Source: Saccharomycopsis fibuligera x Saccharomycopsis cf. fibuligera
Lineage: Eukaryota; Ascomycota; Saccharomycetes; Ascoideales; Saccharomycopsidaceae
Direction: 5' to 3'
DNA: 64,000 bases
Assembly: GCA_001936135.1 (NCBI GenBank)
Contig: CP012811.1
Coordinates: 2,108,001-2,172,000 of the forward strand
The notes under the pieces were generated by a model. It made no database searches. It was not told the origin of the DNA and worked only from the letters and a program-made list of their open reading frames with translations. The position numbers and the translations under genes were made by a program. Of this stretch, positions 11,138 through 20,520 are shown in pieces (position 1 is the stretch's first letter; each line of letters opens with the position of its first letter).

Positions 11138-12105
11138 TTTTTAGACTCACAAAATTCTACTAATAATAGTTTAGTACTTTTTTTTTTCTCTCATTTTAAA
11201 TTTGTTTTTGAAGCCGCTTTACACAAAAATCTCTTTTTTAATAATTCTTATGTTCTTGTTCATGATCCATTTTGAGGCATTTTGCCTAATTGGTAGTTGC
11301 TCTTTCCAAGCAATTACTAAAAAAGCATTCTTTTTCTTTATTGTTCATTCTTTTTTCTCAGCTCGTTTACTTTCTTTCTTTTCATGTACTCGCTCTGTTG
11401 TGACATTTGCTAATTTTTTTATTGTCTTTTTTTCTTAGATACTTAGTTTTTCTATTCTTCACATATATTTACAAACATTGCTACAATAAAATATCTACAA
11501 GTTGTTATTTTGCTGCATTTCAATCTTTTATGTCCCTTTTATTTCAAAAGTCAGTTAACATGAGGTTTTCACAAAGAAGTCGGACCAACCTTCCCACTGT
11601 TCTCGAAAGTATATTTTTTTACAGAGGCGCATCAGTTTTCTGATTGAGACATGTACATATGTAAAATATACCCTGTAATATTCTCTTTTATTCAATCAAT
11701 ACGTACTCCGGAGTAGTAGTGATGGTCTATCATTGTATTCCATTTTATGTTAAACAAAATCAAGAAAATGAAATAAAAAAAAAACAAAAAAAACAAAAAA
11801 AAAAAAAACAACAACTAACAAACTGAAGAAATAAAAATCTAGCTTGCGCTTTGAGCATCCAAAGTGGTGGGGGAAAAAGACATTTAGAATTGAAGTGAAA
11901 GTGGTCAACTTTCAAAATTAACCACAAATTTATATTTGGAAAGCTGGTTTTCGGATACCCGTTAATTTTCCGGTTTGAGGGATGGATTCTCAAGCTACTG
12001 CATTGGCAGTCTCATTTCAGCACCAAAAAGCAAAAAGCAAAAACAAAAAAATCAAAAAAAGATGAGGCAGTCAGTATTTTATTAGGCCTTTGGTTGCTGA
12101 ACTGC
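11138..12105. other. Convergent 3' intergenic region
   Basis: It lies between the 3' ends of GLC3 (plus) and the small secreted-protein gene (minus). It is T-rich on the GLC3 side and A-rich at about 11770-11813, as expected for 3' UTRs and polyadenylation regions. The open frames here are T-rich shadows with no protein character. Confidence 0.6.
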
Positions 12106-12411
12106 TTACTCTTGGTTTGGCTCGAGGACCTCAACTTCACCTCTTTTCGACTTGGAATTATGCTTCACAATTGTTGGGATTTTGCTTACTTTAAATCTGT
12201 TCAATTTGTTTAAATCAATTACGTTTTTGGCTTCAGCATCTGGGTCTGGGATTGCATCTCTTCTTTGGAAATCATCAGAATCATGGTACACTGAGTTGGT
12301 AACAGCAGCTTGTTGGCCTTCTTCTTGTGCTGATACCGCAGCAGCAGAGACTGTGTTGGAGGCAAGAAGAGCAATGATAATGAAGAAAGGACTAGATTTG
12401 AAGAATTGCAT
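12106..12411 (-). CDS. Small secreted protein with two dibasic (Kex2-type) sites
   Basis: A 101-aa protein I cannot assign to a family. Residues 1-24 form a strong signal peptide (a Lys, then a hydrophobic core, ending in small residues at VSAAA). The mature part has no Cys. Dibasic pairs lie at RR50-51 and KR89-90. If Kex2 cuts after both, an internal peptide of about 37-39 residues rich in Lys, Asn and Asp is released, plus an 11-residue acidic tail. I use ATG 12411; an in-frame ATG at 12669 would put 86 residues in front of the signal peptide and would start upstream of the TATA box (TATATAAA, minus-strand sense, 12542-12549). That box lies about 130 bp from the chosen start, a normal yeast distance. 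Secretion is strongly suggested; the function is unknown. Confidence 0.65.
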   Translation of the reverse strand: MQFFKSSPFFIIIALLASNTVSAAAVSAQEEGQQAAVTNSVYHDSDDFQRRDAIPDPDAEAKNVIDLNKLNRFKVSKIPTIVKHNSKSKRGEVEVLEPNQE

Positions 12412-12541
12412 TGTGGTAAATAGTAGTTGGTTTATTTGAAAAACGTTTGTGTATAGTAAAATGGTATAATTCTGATTAGGAAAAAATGAGAGGCAAGTGA
12501 AGTAACCAAAAAGGGGCTTGGACACTCTGGGAAAGCACCAG

Positions 12542-12549
12542 TTTATATA
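12542..12549 (-). promoter_or_regulatory. TATA box of the 101-aa secreted-protein gene
   Basis: TATATAAA on the minus strand about 130 bp upstream of the ATG at 12411. It supports that ATG over the longer frame, which would begin upstream of the box. Confidence 0.6.
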
Positions 12550-13806
12550 CTTGAGATGCCCCAGCGATGTGCGTTTTGCTTCATGTTTACCGAATTTGCA
12601 GCTGGCTGCATGTCCTGCGACGCGCGTAAAGGGACTAGAGCTGTCCCCATCGCCCAGTCGATTCCACAACTAGAAACGACAATTCCTTTCGGTTATGGCC
12701 AAAAACAGTGAAAAAGAAAACTCACAACTATTTAAAAGGCTTTCAAAAGCATGCTTGATGGGGGCTCTGGTGTCAAAAATATCTGATATCCAAGCCAAGT
12801 GGGTGATCCCTTGGCAATGTATTTTAGATATTGCATTAGTTACAATCCAACCTAAGATATAGTAATTGTCATTGTATATTAGATAGACATCACTGTTGAC
12901 GGTTTCCCCCTCTTTATTATTTTCTTTAGGTGTGTACAACTGCAGAGTCTTTGTCTTTGGGTCGTGCAATAATAACTTGATGTTTTTTTCGTTTTGTTTT
13001 TTACATCTAATATCACTAGTAGTATTGTGTTTGAATATCTGATCGCAAAGAAACAAAAACACAAAGATTACCTCGCATTAGGCGCTTACCTATAAGATGG
13101 CAGTGCATACAAAAAGCTCCCAATAACACCTTCATTCGCAAGTACTTAGTTATATAAGCCACATTTCACACACAAACATCACTATCTCATAAACTCATAA
13201 CCTCATCATCTTGTTTATGAAATATGTTGAAGGTAGCTGTAACTATAGGTTTTCCAGACTTCGGGAAGGTTTCGAAACCGCCTGTTCTGCGGACGCATGC
13301 ATGTCAGACTGCTAGCATGTTACAGGTTCAGAATTTTGAAATGACAATTTCAACCTTGAATTTTCTAAGGACCTCGGAGTTCGTTAAAAACAAGGTTATA
13401 GCCTCTCAAAATTTTCGACTTTACTAATTCTTATTAATTTAAAAATACAAAATTAGAAAAATTTAGTAAACCTTTTTATAGGTGGGATGAGCTAAAAGCA
13501 ATTTATTGAAAGCATCATATGTAATATCCTAAAGGCTAGGCGGTGCAGGAATGTATAAATTAATCATATTCTAGGAAAAAGAGAACCAAATAGAAAACGG
13601 CAAAGGCAAATCAAATGAAACAGGATGACACACAATAATACAAAACAAAGCAGCAAAAAAAAAAAAAAAAAAAAAAAAATAATAATAATAATAATAAAAT
13701 AAAAAAAAATAAAATAATATAAAATAAAGTACAAGCTAAATAATAGATTAAATTTTAAAAAAACAAAAAAAAAGCAATAAAATATAAAAAAATCTACTTG
13801 TTGTTT
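12550..13806. other. Spacer between the secreted-protein promoter and the J-protein 3' end
   Basis: No supported gene. A 130-codon frame at 12670-13062 (minus) has no ATG, starting only at a GTG. A second TATA-like TTATATAA lies near 13152. The segment nearest the J-protein stop (13650-13800) is an A25 run followed by AAT repeats and other A-rich sequence, consistent with a 3' UTR. Confidence 0.5.
13655..13697. repeat. A25 homopolymer followed by an AAT microsatellite
   Basis: Twenty-five consecutive A (13655-13679) run into about six AAT units, downstream of the J-protein stop codon. Confidence 0.9.
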
Positions 13807-16800
13807 TCATACTTCATAACCCCCACGATGGTTGATCCGCTTCAAATTTTCAAAATAATGCTTCATCACTTCCATGTTTGTCTTTCTAGCAAACACCCAC
13901 TCTTCGTGCACATTAATATCCTGTTGTAATGCAGTAAAGTAAACATTCGCATTCGTCGTCAGATTCATTATGTCATGATAATTCTTGTGCATTGACACTG
14001 TACGCTCCGCATTGTAAGTATTGATATAATCGCAATATTTGAGCCAATCTTCCTGATATTGCTTAATCTTCTCCTGGTAAATAATCCATCCACTACGTGA
14101 AAGATCTGTCAAAAATGGTGGTGCCACCGGCGGATGTACTTGTAAGATCGCTTCAGAGGCGTTCAAGTCGTTCATGTTGAGCTGTTGCGACTTAGGATGA
14201 ATGTATACGTTTGGTAACGGCTTGTTTACGGGAATATGTAACGCTTCTGGATCCTTTGAAAGGAAATGGTTACTTTGATTGTCTCCGGGCCCCAAATATG
14301 GGAGCCCTGGGCTGTCTCGTCGCTGATGGTACGAATGGTTTTGATTATTTTGTTGGTTTTGTTGTGATGGTTGACTATGTGGTTGGGCCAGAGGAGACTG
14401 AGACTCAAAAGTCCGATTGGCAGAAAACTGCATGCTTTCGTCATTGACAGATGTAATACCTGCCTTTTGGCGCTTTTGCTGTTGTTTTTGCAGTGTATTA
14501 GGATCCAAACTTGATAGGATGCCATTCAAATCAAAATTGCTGCTCTTATTTTGAGTAAATGGAGGTATATTGTCAATATTATGAAGTGTAAACTTGTTGT
14601 CACTGTTGTTTTTGGGGACGCTATTTTGATGCAAACTTCCATGACTTGTAGCAGCAAGGCCATCAGATCGCACATCATCATCCCGCGATGACTCTAAGTC
14701 GGGATCATAATCCATGTCAATTATGCTTTGATCTTTATCAGTAGTTCCTGGTCGCTGCTGCGATTCGCTGGTCAGTAATTCTTCATCGTCATCAACATCT
14801 CCATCGCGAGTGTTTTCTCCATTATGAAAGTCTTTATCATTGTGAACATTTACGTAATCACGAAGTTCTTCGTCGTCATTTAGATCCTCGTTACCATTTA
14901 GATCTTCATCATTGTTTAAATCTTCGTCGTCAGAATTCAAATGCAATATATGCGGTTGAGTCATATGGTTTAAAATTTCCTCTACCTCGTCATCATCAGA
15001 AGAACTATTTTGTTGAAAGTTCACTTTTTTACGTGTTTCATCAGCCTTCGTTTGTACTCCAATCTCTGTTCCAGTTTTTGAGCCAGTTTTCCCGCCAGCA
15101 CCAGTTCCTGGTTCCGCTCTACCTTTATTTAGCGCCCGTTTCTCGATGAATGTAGGATCATCGCTTTCGGACTCCCCATCACCAGAGCTGTAGCCATAGT
15201 TACTACTTTCGTCACTTGTATTAGCTTCCAAATTACTTCTAAGTGGACGTTTGGATATAAATACCTCTGGTTCTTTTATATTTCTAATGGCTGGTTTTTT
15301 GCTAAGGTTGAACAAGTCACTATTTTGAAATATGTTCTTCTTCGATAGCGGCGTAGTGCTTCGGGAATTATGTCTGAATCTTTTGTTGTTCAAAGATGGA
15401 CGTTTGAGGTCATTTGCGCTTTGTTTTAATAGCTCTTCTAATCTCTGGTGATGATCCCAGGTATTATTTTCGTTGGGGCGAGCTGTGCTACCAGCAGCTT
15501 TATCAACATCTTGATGCTCATGATTATCTGCTGTATCCTTTTCTGGTTTTACTGCTTCTCTCTTATATTGGAATCCGCCAGGAGAAGCATAGATGTGTTG
15601 TCGTTTGCTAAAAAAGTCTTCATCTAGAGGTGATCTGCTGCTATTAGGCTTTTTAGAACTTTGTGCAAAGCTTTTTTCTTCCTCTATCACTATTGGGTCT
15701 GTTTTTGTACCGCCAACACTCTCTGATCCGCTGCTTTTTGGATCTGATTGCTGATGTTGCGTCTTCGACTTTTTTAGCTCATTGAGTTTGGCACCTCTTA
15801 ATCCTGATTGTGGCGTCTTTGGAATATCTGTGCTATTTACAGGCACAAAGCCAGGAGCGTTGAAGGCGTCTGGAGTATTAGGATCATTCACATTCGGATG
15901 TCGACTCAGACTAGTTTTATTTGGAGTTTCCTTAGGTGTTTCCTTCTCCCGAGAACGCGATGAAGTACCATTCCCATTTATGCTTGAATTTGAATAAGAA
16001 GTAGGACTTTTACCGCCAGTGGTAAACTTTTTACCAGAAACATATGAATACAGAGTTTTTGAAGATGTCCATTTTTCATCGTTAGTGCTTTTGATATTCG
16101 GTGTTTTGTCAGTATTACCATGATGATGATGATGATGGGGCTGGTGGTGATGGTACTGCTGATATTGATCTTTATTGCTATCTTCAGAAAATGACGGCTT
16201 TGACGCAGAAGTGCTACTATCCTCACCTGCGTGCTTTTCCTTTTTATCATTAAAATAAGGGCCCTTCTTTTTGAAATTGTTTGCATAGGTGCCTTGCTGA
16301 TATCGCGATGTCTTTGGAGTAGACTGTGTGTTGTATGAATTCACATTGGGATTACCAAACCGTGCACTTGTTTGACCTGTAGTACGATAGAACTCGTAAT
16401 CAAGATCATCAAAGTTGAAGAAATTACGTTGAAATGCTTCAGAAAAACCTTTATAAAAGTTGTAATCAGTTCTTGTATTATTTTGTTGATTCAGCTGCTG
16501 CTGAGTTCTTGAGGAATGGAAGTTAGACGCGTTCATGCCAAAGCCAGGATAGAAGCCATTTGTGGCATTGGTATTGCGGGCCCATGGTCGATAGTTTGAG
16601 AAGCTACTTGAACCAAAGGCAGCGCTGCTGCTGTTGTTGCTGGGCTGAGTGAAAGATTGTTTTCTGTCATATTCTGCTTTGCGAGTTGGATCGGATAGTA
16701 CAGCGTATGACTCGACTATAAGTTTAAATCGTTCCTGAGCATGTTCATTTTTATTCTTGTCTGGATGATATTTTAGCGCTAGCTTTTTGTACGCTTTCTT

Positions 16801-16866
16801 TATCTCCGAGTCTGTAGCAGCTTTCGTAATTCCAAGTTGCCGGTAATGATCCATCACATCAGTCAT
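13807..16866 (-). CDS. J-domain (Hsp40/DnaJ-type) protein, 1019 aa, class C
   Basis: An Hsp70 co-chaperone candidate. The N-terminal J domain (about residues 6-68) is complete: helix II KKAYKKLALKYHPDKN with the HPD triad at H34-P35-D36, then helix III ending in the usual DPTRKAEYDRK. There is no Gly/Phe plus zinc-finger arrangement, so it is not a class A or canonical class B Hsp40. The central 700 residues are disordered, with an HHHQPHHHHHH cluster, acidic Asp/Glu blocks and a short NDDEDL-type repeat near residues 640-670. Residues about 895-1019 form a separate, hydrophobic and probably helical domain rich in Tyr, Trp and Lys. The client is unknown. It is divergent from VPS62 across 668 bp. 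The J-domain call is firm; I cannot name an S. cerevisiae counterpart. Confidence 0.85.
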   Translation of the reverse strand: MTDVMDHYRQLGITKAATDSEIKKAYKKLALKYHPDKNKNEHAQERFKLIVESYAVLSDPTRKAEYDRKQSFTQPSNNSSSAAFGSSSFSNYRPWARNTNATNGFYPGFGMNASNFHSSRTQQQLNQQNNTRTDYNFYKGFSEAFQRNFFNFDDLDYEFYRTTGQTSARFGNPNVNSYNTQSTPKTSRYQQGTYANNFKKKGPYFNDKKEKHAGEDSSTSASKPSFSEDSNKDQYQQYHHHQPHHHHHHGNTDKTPNIKSTNDEKWTSSKTLYSYVSGKKFTTGGKSPTSYSNSSINGNGTSSRSREKETPKETPNKTSLSRHPNVNDPNTPDAFNAPGFVPVNSTDIPKTPQSGLRGAKLNELKKSKTQHQQSDPKSSGSESVGGTKTDPIVIEEEKSFAQSSKKPNSSRSPLDEDFFSKRQHIYASPGGFQYKREAVKPEKDTADNHEHQDVDKAAGSTARPNENNTWDHHQRLEELLKQSANDLKRPSLNNKRFRHNSRSTTPLSKKNIFQNSDLFNLSKKPAIRNIKEPEVFISKRPLRSNLEANTSDESSNYGYSSGDGESESDDPTFIEKRALNKGRAEPGTGAGGKTGSKTGTEIGVQTKADETRKKVNFQQNSSSDDDEVEEILNHMTQPHILHLNSDDEDLNNDEDLNGNEDLNDDEELRDYVNVHNDKDFHNGENTRDGDVDDDEELLTSESQQRPGTTDKDQSIIDMDYDPDLESSRDDDVRSDGLAATSHGSLHQNSVPKNNSDNKFTLHNIDNIPPFTQNKSSNFDLNGILSSLDPNTLQKQQQKRQKAGITSVNDESMQFSANRTFESQSPLAQPHSQPSQQNQQNNQNHSYHQRRDSPGLPYLGPGDNQSNHFLSKDPEALHIPVNKPLPNVYIHPKSQQLNMNDLNASEAILQVHPPVAPPFLTDLSRSGWIIYQEKIKQYQEDWLKYCDYINTYNAERTVSMHKNYHDIMNLTTNANVYFTALQQDINVHEEWVFARKTNMEVMKHYFENLKRINHRGGYEV

Positions 16867-17534
16867 GTTGATAATAACAGTTCTCTATAAAGCGAATTAT
16901 TCCGGGTCTATTTCAATATCGCGTGCGCCAATGTGATCCTTGATTTTACTTATTATTAAACATTTGACCAACGCATCAATTACTTATGGATAAAACTGAG
17001 CAAATTTTGTTTATTGAGATACCAATTTACGTTACCAGATTTGATTTCTGAAGGCGATGATCAGTAAATAGGAAAGGAAGAAAAAAATAAGTGCTCTCTT
17101 GAATCACCAAATTCTGTCCCGTGACTCTTTTGATTGGCAAAGCTTAGCGCCAGTCCCACGGAGAGTGTTCAAAATATATGTTAAGATCCCAAATATTGGA
17201 GATGAGTGATAGCGCTGCTCAACTGTAAAATCTTTTGAAGTAGAAACTGAAGCTTCTGCTTATTTCAAAATTTTATATTTCGGAATCTTTTTAAAATGTT
17301 TGATTTTGGTGGCGCTATACATGTCCAAGTAGGGCGCAGTATGTGTCATTTACATTTTGCTGTCACAGACATAATTATGCATAATGGATGTCTTTTTCCT
17401 CATCGGCTCAACCACAACAATATAAAGACTTTTACACCAGTTTGCTTTCTTTTTTTTTTCTTTTCTTTTCCTCCGTTAATGAGCAGAATATCATTGGATA
17501 TTATGATATCATAGAACAGTACAATATTTAACTA
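16867..17534. promoter_or_regulatory. Divergent promoter region, J-protein gene and VPS62
   Basis: A 668-bp spacer between two divergent starts. A T-rich run lies at about 17448-17470, upstream of the VPS62 ATG, and a short ATATTATGATATCATA stretch near 17497 is partly palindromic. I see no further recognisable sites and no coding frame of protein character. Confidence 0.4.
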
Positions 17535-19049
17535 ATGCTACTACCCTCTATATTAATACTTTTCACACTGATAAAGCCCAGCGCCTTTGCTCTTCCACTT
17601 CTGAGCCAGCAACCGGATGCGAAGGAAACCTTCAATACCAATGAATTTCGCATTGACAATATAGACTTGCAACTCCCAGACCCATTTGCCTTTGTTGACA
17701 TGGAAGCAGCTTACAATGAGCAGTATTCTAAGGAAAACTCCAAAAATTCGTTTTTTAGCGCTTCAACATCAGAGGCTCTGTTTTCCAACAAGCTTCCTCC
17801 CATGTTGTCGCACCCATCGCCAAACGAGTCTACGATAAGGCCAGGTGAGATTCCAGACTATGTGTTAAAGTATGCTCCAATGGTGCACTTATATTCTGAA
17901 GAGAAGTACTTGCCTTACGACATTAATGAATACGTATCTAACTTGTATTTGCAATTTGCCAATGGTACAAATGTCACCACCCCGAACGATTTGCCGCTCA
18001 ATTTGTCACACTTATGCAACTTCATAAAATACACTACGGATAACCAGGATGTATACATGACCAGTCTTGACGATTTTTCAACTGACCCAGAGTGGATTAC
18101 TGGCAAGAAAAATATCCCTTCATATGAAAACGGTCTAATAAAAGATGCTCCAGCGGTATTGGTAGTTGTGGATAAAGGAAATGGATGGCTTGACTCTTAC
18201 TGGTTCTACTTTTACTCCTTCAATCTCGGCCCGTTTGTTATGGGCCGCGGACCATACGGGAATCATGTCGGAGACTGGGAGCACTCATTAGTGCGATTTT
18301 ACCAAGGTAAACCGGTTACACTCTGGATGAGCGCTCATGGTGGAGGTAATGGCTATGTCTTTGACACCGTTGAAAAATATGGAGATTTCGATGAAGGCAA
18401 AAGACGTCACAAAAAACATCATAATGCCAACAAAACGTTAGGAAGACCGATTATATTCAGCGCAAGAGGCACTCATGCAAATTATGCATCTGTTGGGCAG
18501 CACGCTCATGATTTACCATATTCCATCTTATCCGATTTCACTGATAGGGGACCTTTATGGGATCCAGCAATGAACTATCTTGGTTACACCTGGGATGGCG
18601 CCCATCTTACTCCTGCTATCGACGAGACAACGGTCAAAGACACTGGCGATGTCGATAAAATCAATAGCAAGTACAAATACAGAGACCGCGAAAGAGAATA
18701 TGGGCCATGGCTTCTATGGCATGGGCACTGGGGTGATAAAAAACTTGACCCGAAAGACAAAAGACAAGTGTGGTCTCCATGGGAGTACAAATACATTGAT
18801 GGGCCAATGGGCCCACTTAATAAGAATTTGCTCAGATTGAAAGTTTGTCAACGGTCCAAATGGTGGAATTTTTGGAATGGCTGTACAGTGAGGCGATACT
18901 TGGACATGGGTAAAGGAATAGAAAGTGAAGGTGTCAATACTTGTATTGTGATTTCGAATAAAATTGGTAATCCGGTACTTCGACAGTTATTCATATGGAT
19001 TTCGTACGGTGGTTGGACATGCTTTTTGATTGATAATTTGTGGGCATAA
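17535..19049 (+). CDS. VPS62: Vps62-like (DUF946 family) secretory/vacuolar protein
   Basis: A homologue of yeast Vps62 and its paralogue Tda6, proteins linked to cytoplasm-to-vacuole trafficking whose biochemical role is unknown. It has 504 aa (S. cerevisiae Vps62 is about 467). Residues 1-19 form a signal peptide. The conserved DUF946 region starts near residue 108 with YVLKYAPMVHLYSEE and YLPYDINEYV. It continues through DSYWFYFYSFNLG, GNHVGDWEHSLVRF, an SAHGGGNGY motif, SARGTHANY and GPWLLWHGHWGD, and ends with a Trp- and Cys-containing segment. Several N-glycosylation sequons (NGTN, NLS) fit the secretory route. It starts at the first ATG, directly before the signal peptide. Confidence 0.88.
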   Translation: MLLPSILILFTLIKPSAFALPLLSQQPDAKETFNTNEFRIDNIDLQLPDPFAFVDMEAAYNEQYSKENSKNSFFSASTSEALFSNKLPPMLSHPSPNESTIRPGEIPDYVLKYAPMVHLYSEEKYLPYDINEYVSNLYLQFANGTNVTTPNDLPLNLSHLCNFIKYTTDNQDVYMTSLDDFSTDPEWITGKKNIPSYENGLIKDAPAVLVVVDKGNGWLDSYWFYFYSFNLGPFVMGRGPYGNHVGDWEHSLVRFYQGKPVTLWMSAHGGGNGYVFDTVEKYGDFDEGKRRHKKHHNANKTLGRPIIFSARGTHANYASVGQHAHDLPYSILSDFTDRGPLWDPAMNYLGYTWDGAHLTPAIDETTVKDTGDVDKINSKYKYRDREREYGPWLLWHGHWGDKKLDPKDKRQVWSPWEYKYIDGPMGPLNKNLLRLKVCQRSKWWNFWNGCTVRRYLDMGKGIESEGVNTCIVISNKIGNPVLRQLFIWISYGGWTCFLIDNLWA

Positions 19050-19716
19050 TGCTGGCTGTCTTTTTTTTCTTTTTTATCAGCAATACTTTTTGTGGCTTTC
19101 ATGGTTTACATCTATTTTTGATATTTGATATAATGATGTTATGATTTTTAATAAATATATAATAATGATTGTAACATGCGTATAAGCTCAGTCCACCCAA
19201 TCCTCTTGCTTAGGTCTAGTGACTATATTCTTTTACTCTTGCTTCTATCCTGTTCTATGCTATTAACCTTACCCTTTGTAATGTCATGGTTAGCATCCCT
19301 TTTAGAGTATATTGATTGTTCATTTACAAGACGCTTTTTGGAGTTAACTATTCAACTAGGAGTGATCGCCGTTTCTTCTATTTGGTTGCATATCCTTAGT
19401 ACACTATAGCTTGATTTTCCAACCACCAGCTTTAGAATGACCGTATTATATTAGAGTCTGATATGCATCACAGCTTAAGAATGCTTGTTAACAGAGAGAA
19501 GAAACATTATTGCATATCTCAGTAAGCTACTGAGGTTCCTTGAAAGTATTCGTCAAGGGCAAGGTAGCAGCTAACTGGTGATGGTTGGTGGCTATGTACA
19601 TGTTCAAATATCCATAAAATCATATAAACCAAAATCGTAGCTTGTGTCGTAGGAAATGCATCTCGAAATTTATCGTCTCTATATGTGCTTGTACGCGCCT
19701 GTATGCATAACAGCCA
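19050..19716. other. Spacer between VPS62 and the ALB1 promoter elements
   Basis: AT-rich intergenic DNA. A 77-codon ATG frame at 19176-19409 (listed separately at low confidence) is the only candidate gene. No other feature was recognised. Confidence 0.4.
19176..19409 (+). CDS. Possible 77-aa membrane-protein ORF (doubtful)
   Basis: A true ATG frame of 77 aa with two hydrophobic segments (about 17-40 and 60-76) separated by a short polar loop. It lies in the gap between VPS62 and ALB1. I see no family match, and hydrophobic frames arise easily in T-rich DNA, so chance is the likelier explanation. It is listed because it has an ATG, follows an AT-rich TATA-like stretch and is not a shadow of another gene. 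Confidence 0.15.
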   Translation: MRISSVHPILLLRSSDYILLLLLLSCSMLLTLPFVMSWLASLLEYIDCSFTRRFLELTIQLGVIAVSSIWLHILSTL

Positions 19717-19749
19717 GCTCATCGCTTCGTCCACGTGAAGAAAAATTTT
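19717..19749 (+). promoter_or_regulatory. PAC + CACGTG + RRPE cluster in the ALB1 promoter
   Basis: GCTCATCGC (PAC) at 19717-19725, CACGTG (Cbf1-type E-box) at 19732-19737 and GAAAAATTTT (RRPE-like) at 19740-19749, 150-185 bp upstream of the ALB1 ATG. PAC with RRPE is the established signature of fungal ribosome-biogenesis promoters, which agrees with the predicted product. Confidence 0.75.
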
Positions 19750-19900
19750 AATTTTTTTATTTTTTTTTTTTTTGCTTATATTTTCCTCTTTCAAATTACT
19801 ATGATAATAAGTCTGTTTTCACTTTATCATAATAGTTTCAAAAATATTTATATTACTCAAAGCATATTTAGTATTACTTTTTACTTTAGCATTAATCACA

Positions 19901-20440
19901 ATGGCAAGAAGAGAAATTTCCAAACATTCAAGAGCTGCTCGTAGAGCGCAAGCGGATGAGCCTGAGAGCAAAGAGCTTTCCAAACTTCCAAGAGTCTCTG
20001 ATAAAGCAGACATGGCAAGTTATATTGTCAGAACCGCCAACAGAAATGAAGAGTTGCTTAGAAAAAAATTGGAGAAAAAGAAAATTGCAGGCAAGAGAGA
20101 TGGCCCAACACACAAAATTCTTTCTACTGGTGGAATAACGAAATCCAATAGCAGAGTTACTAGGGCTTTAGCATTTGATGGTAAACTTTCAAAGAAAATT
20201 GAAAGAAGTAAAAACAGAGGAAGAACTATACAAAATAGAAGAACAACTTGGGAACAAGTTAATGCTCAGCTCAAGAATTTGGATGCTGTCGGTAAACCAA
20301 TTATCGCTAAACCAACCGGTTCCGATGACAAGAAAATGGATATTGAGGAAGATGACCTTGAGGAGTTAGAAGAAGACGATCAAAAGACTCAGCAAAAATC
20401 TGCCAACAGGTTCTCGCTTTTGGAGGAAATTGAAGCTTGA
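19901..20440 (+). CDS. ALB1: Alb1-like shuttling pre-60S ribosome biogenesis factor
   Basis: A small, highly basic protein of 179 aa (S. cerevisiae Alb1 is 175), which with Arx1 accompanies nascent 60S subunits out of the nucleus. The family's N-terminal signature HSRAARR is at residues 9-15, followed by Lys/Arg-rich helical sequence (LLRKKLEKKKIAGKR), a TTWEQVNAQL segment and an acidic C-terminal tail (DIEEDDLEELEEDD). It ends with a short RFSLLEEIEA motif. The upstream PAC/RRPE cluster marks it as part of the ribosome-biogenesis regulon. It is convergent with the beta-glucosidase gene, with only 80 bp between stop codons. The call rests on the short signature, size and promoter. Confidence 0.78.
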   Translation: MARREISKHSRAARRAQADEPESKELSKLPRVSDKADMASYIVRTANRNEELLRKKLEKKKIAGKRDGPTHKILSTGGITKSNSRVTRALAFDGKLSKKIERSKNRGRTIQNRRTTWEQVNAQLKNLDAVGKPIIAKPTGSDDKKMDIEEDDLEELEEDDQKTQQKSANRFSLLEEIEA

Positions 20441-20520
20441 TTTACTATTACGCAAACTTAAAATATTAACCAAACAAACAAAAACAAAAACTTTGATTAG
20501 AAACCTATAAAAAGCAGTTA

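Noticed and set aside
12670-13062. 130-codon minus-strand frame upstream of the small secreted-protein gene
   Set aside because: It begins with GTG and contains no ATG. I tried an upstream ATG exon (near 13140) with GTAAGC or GTATGC donors, but no splice gave this frame.
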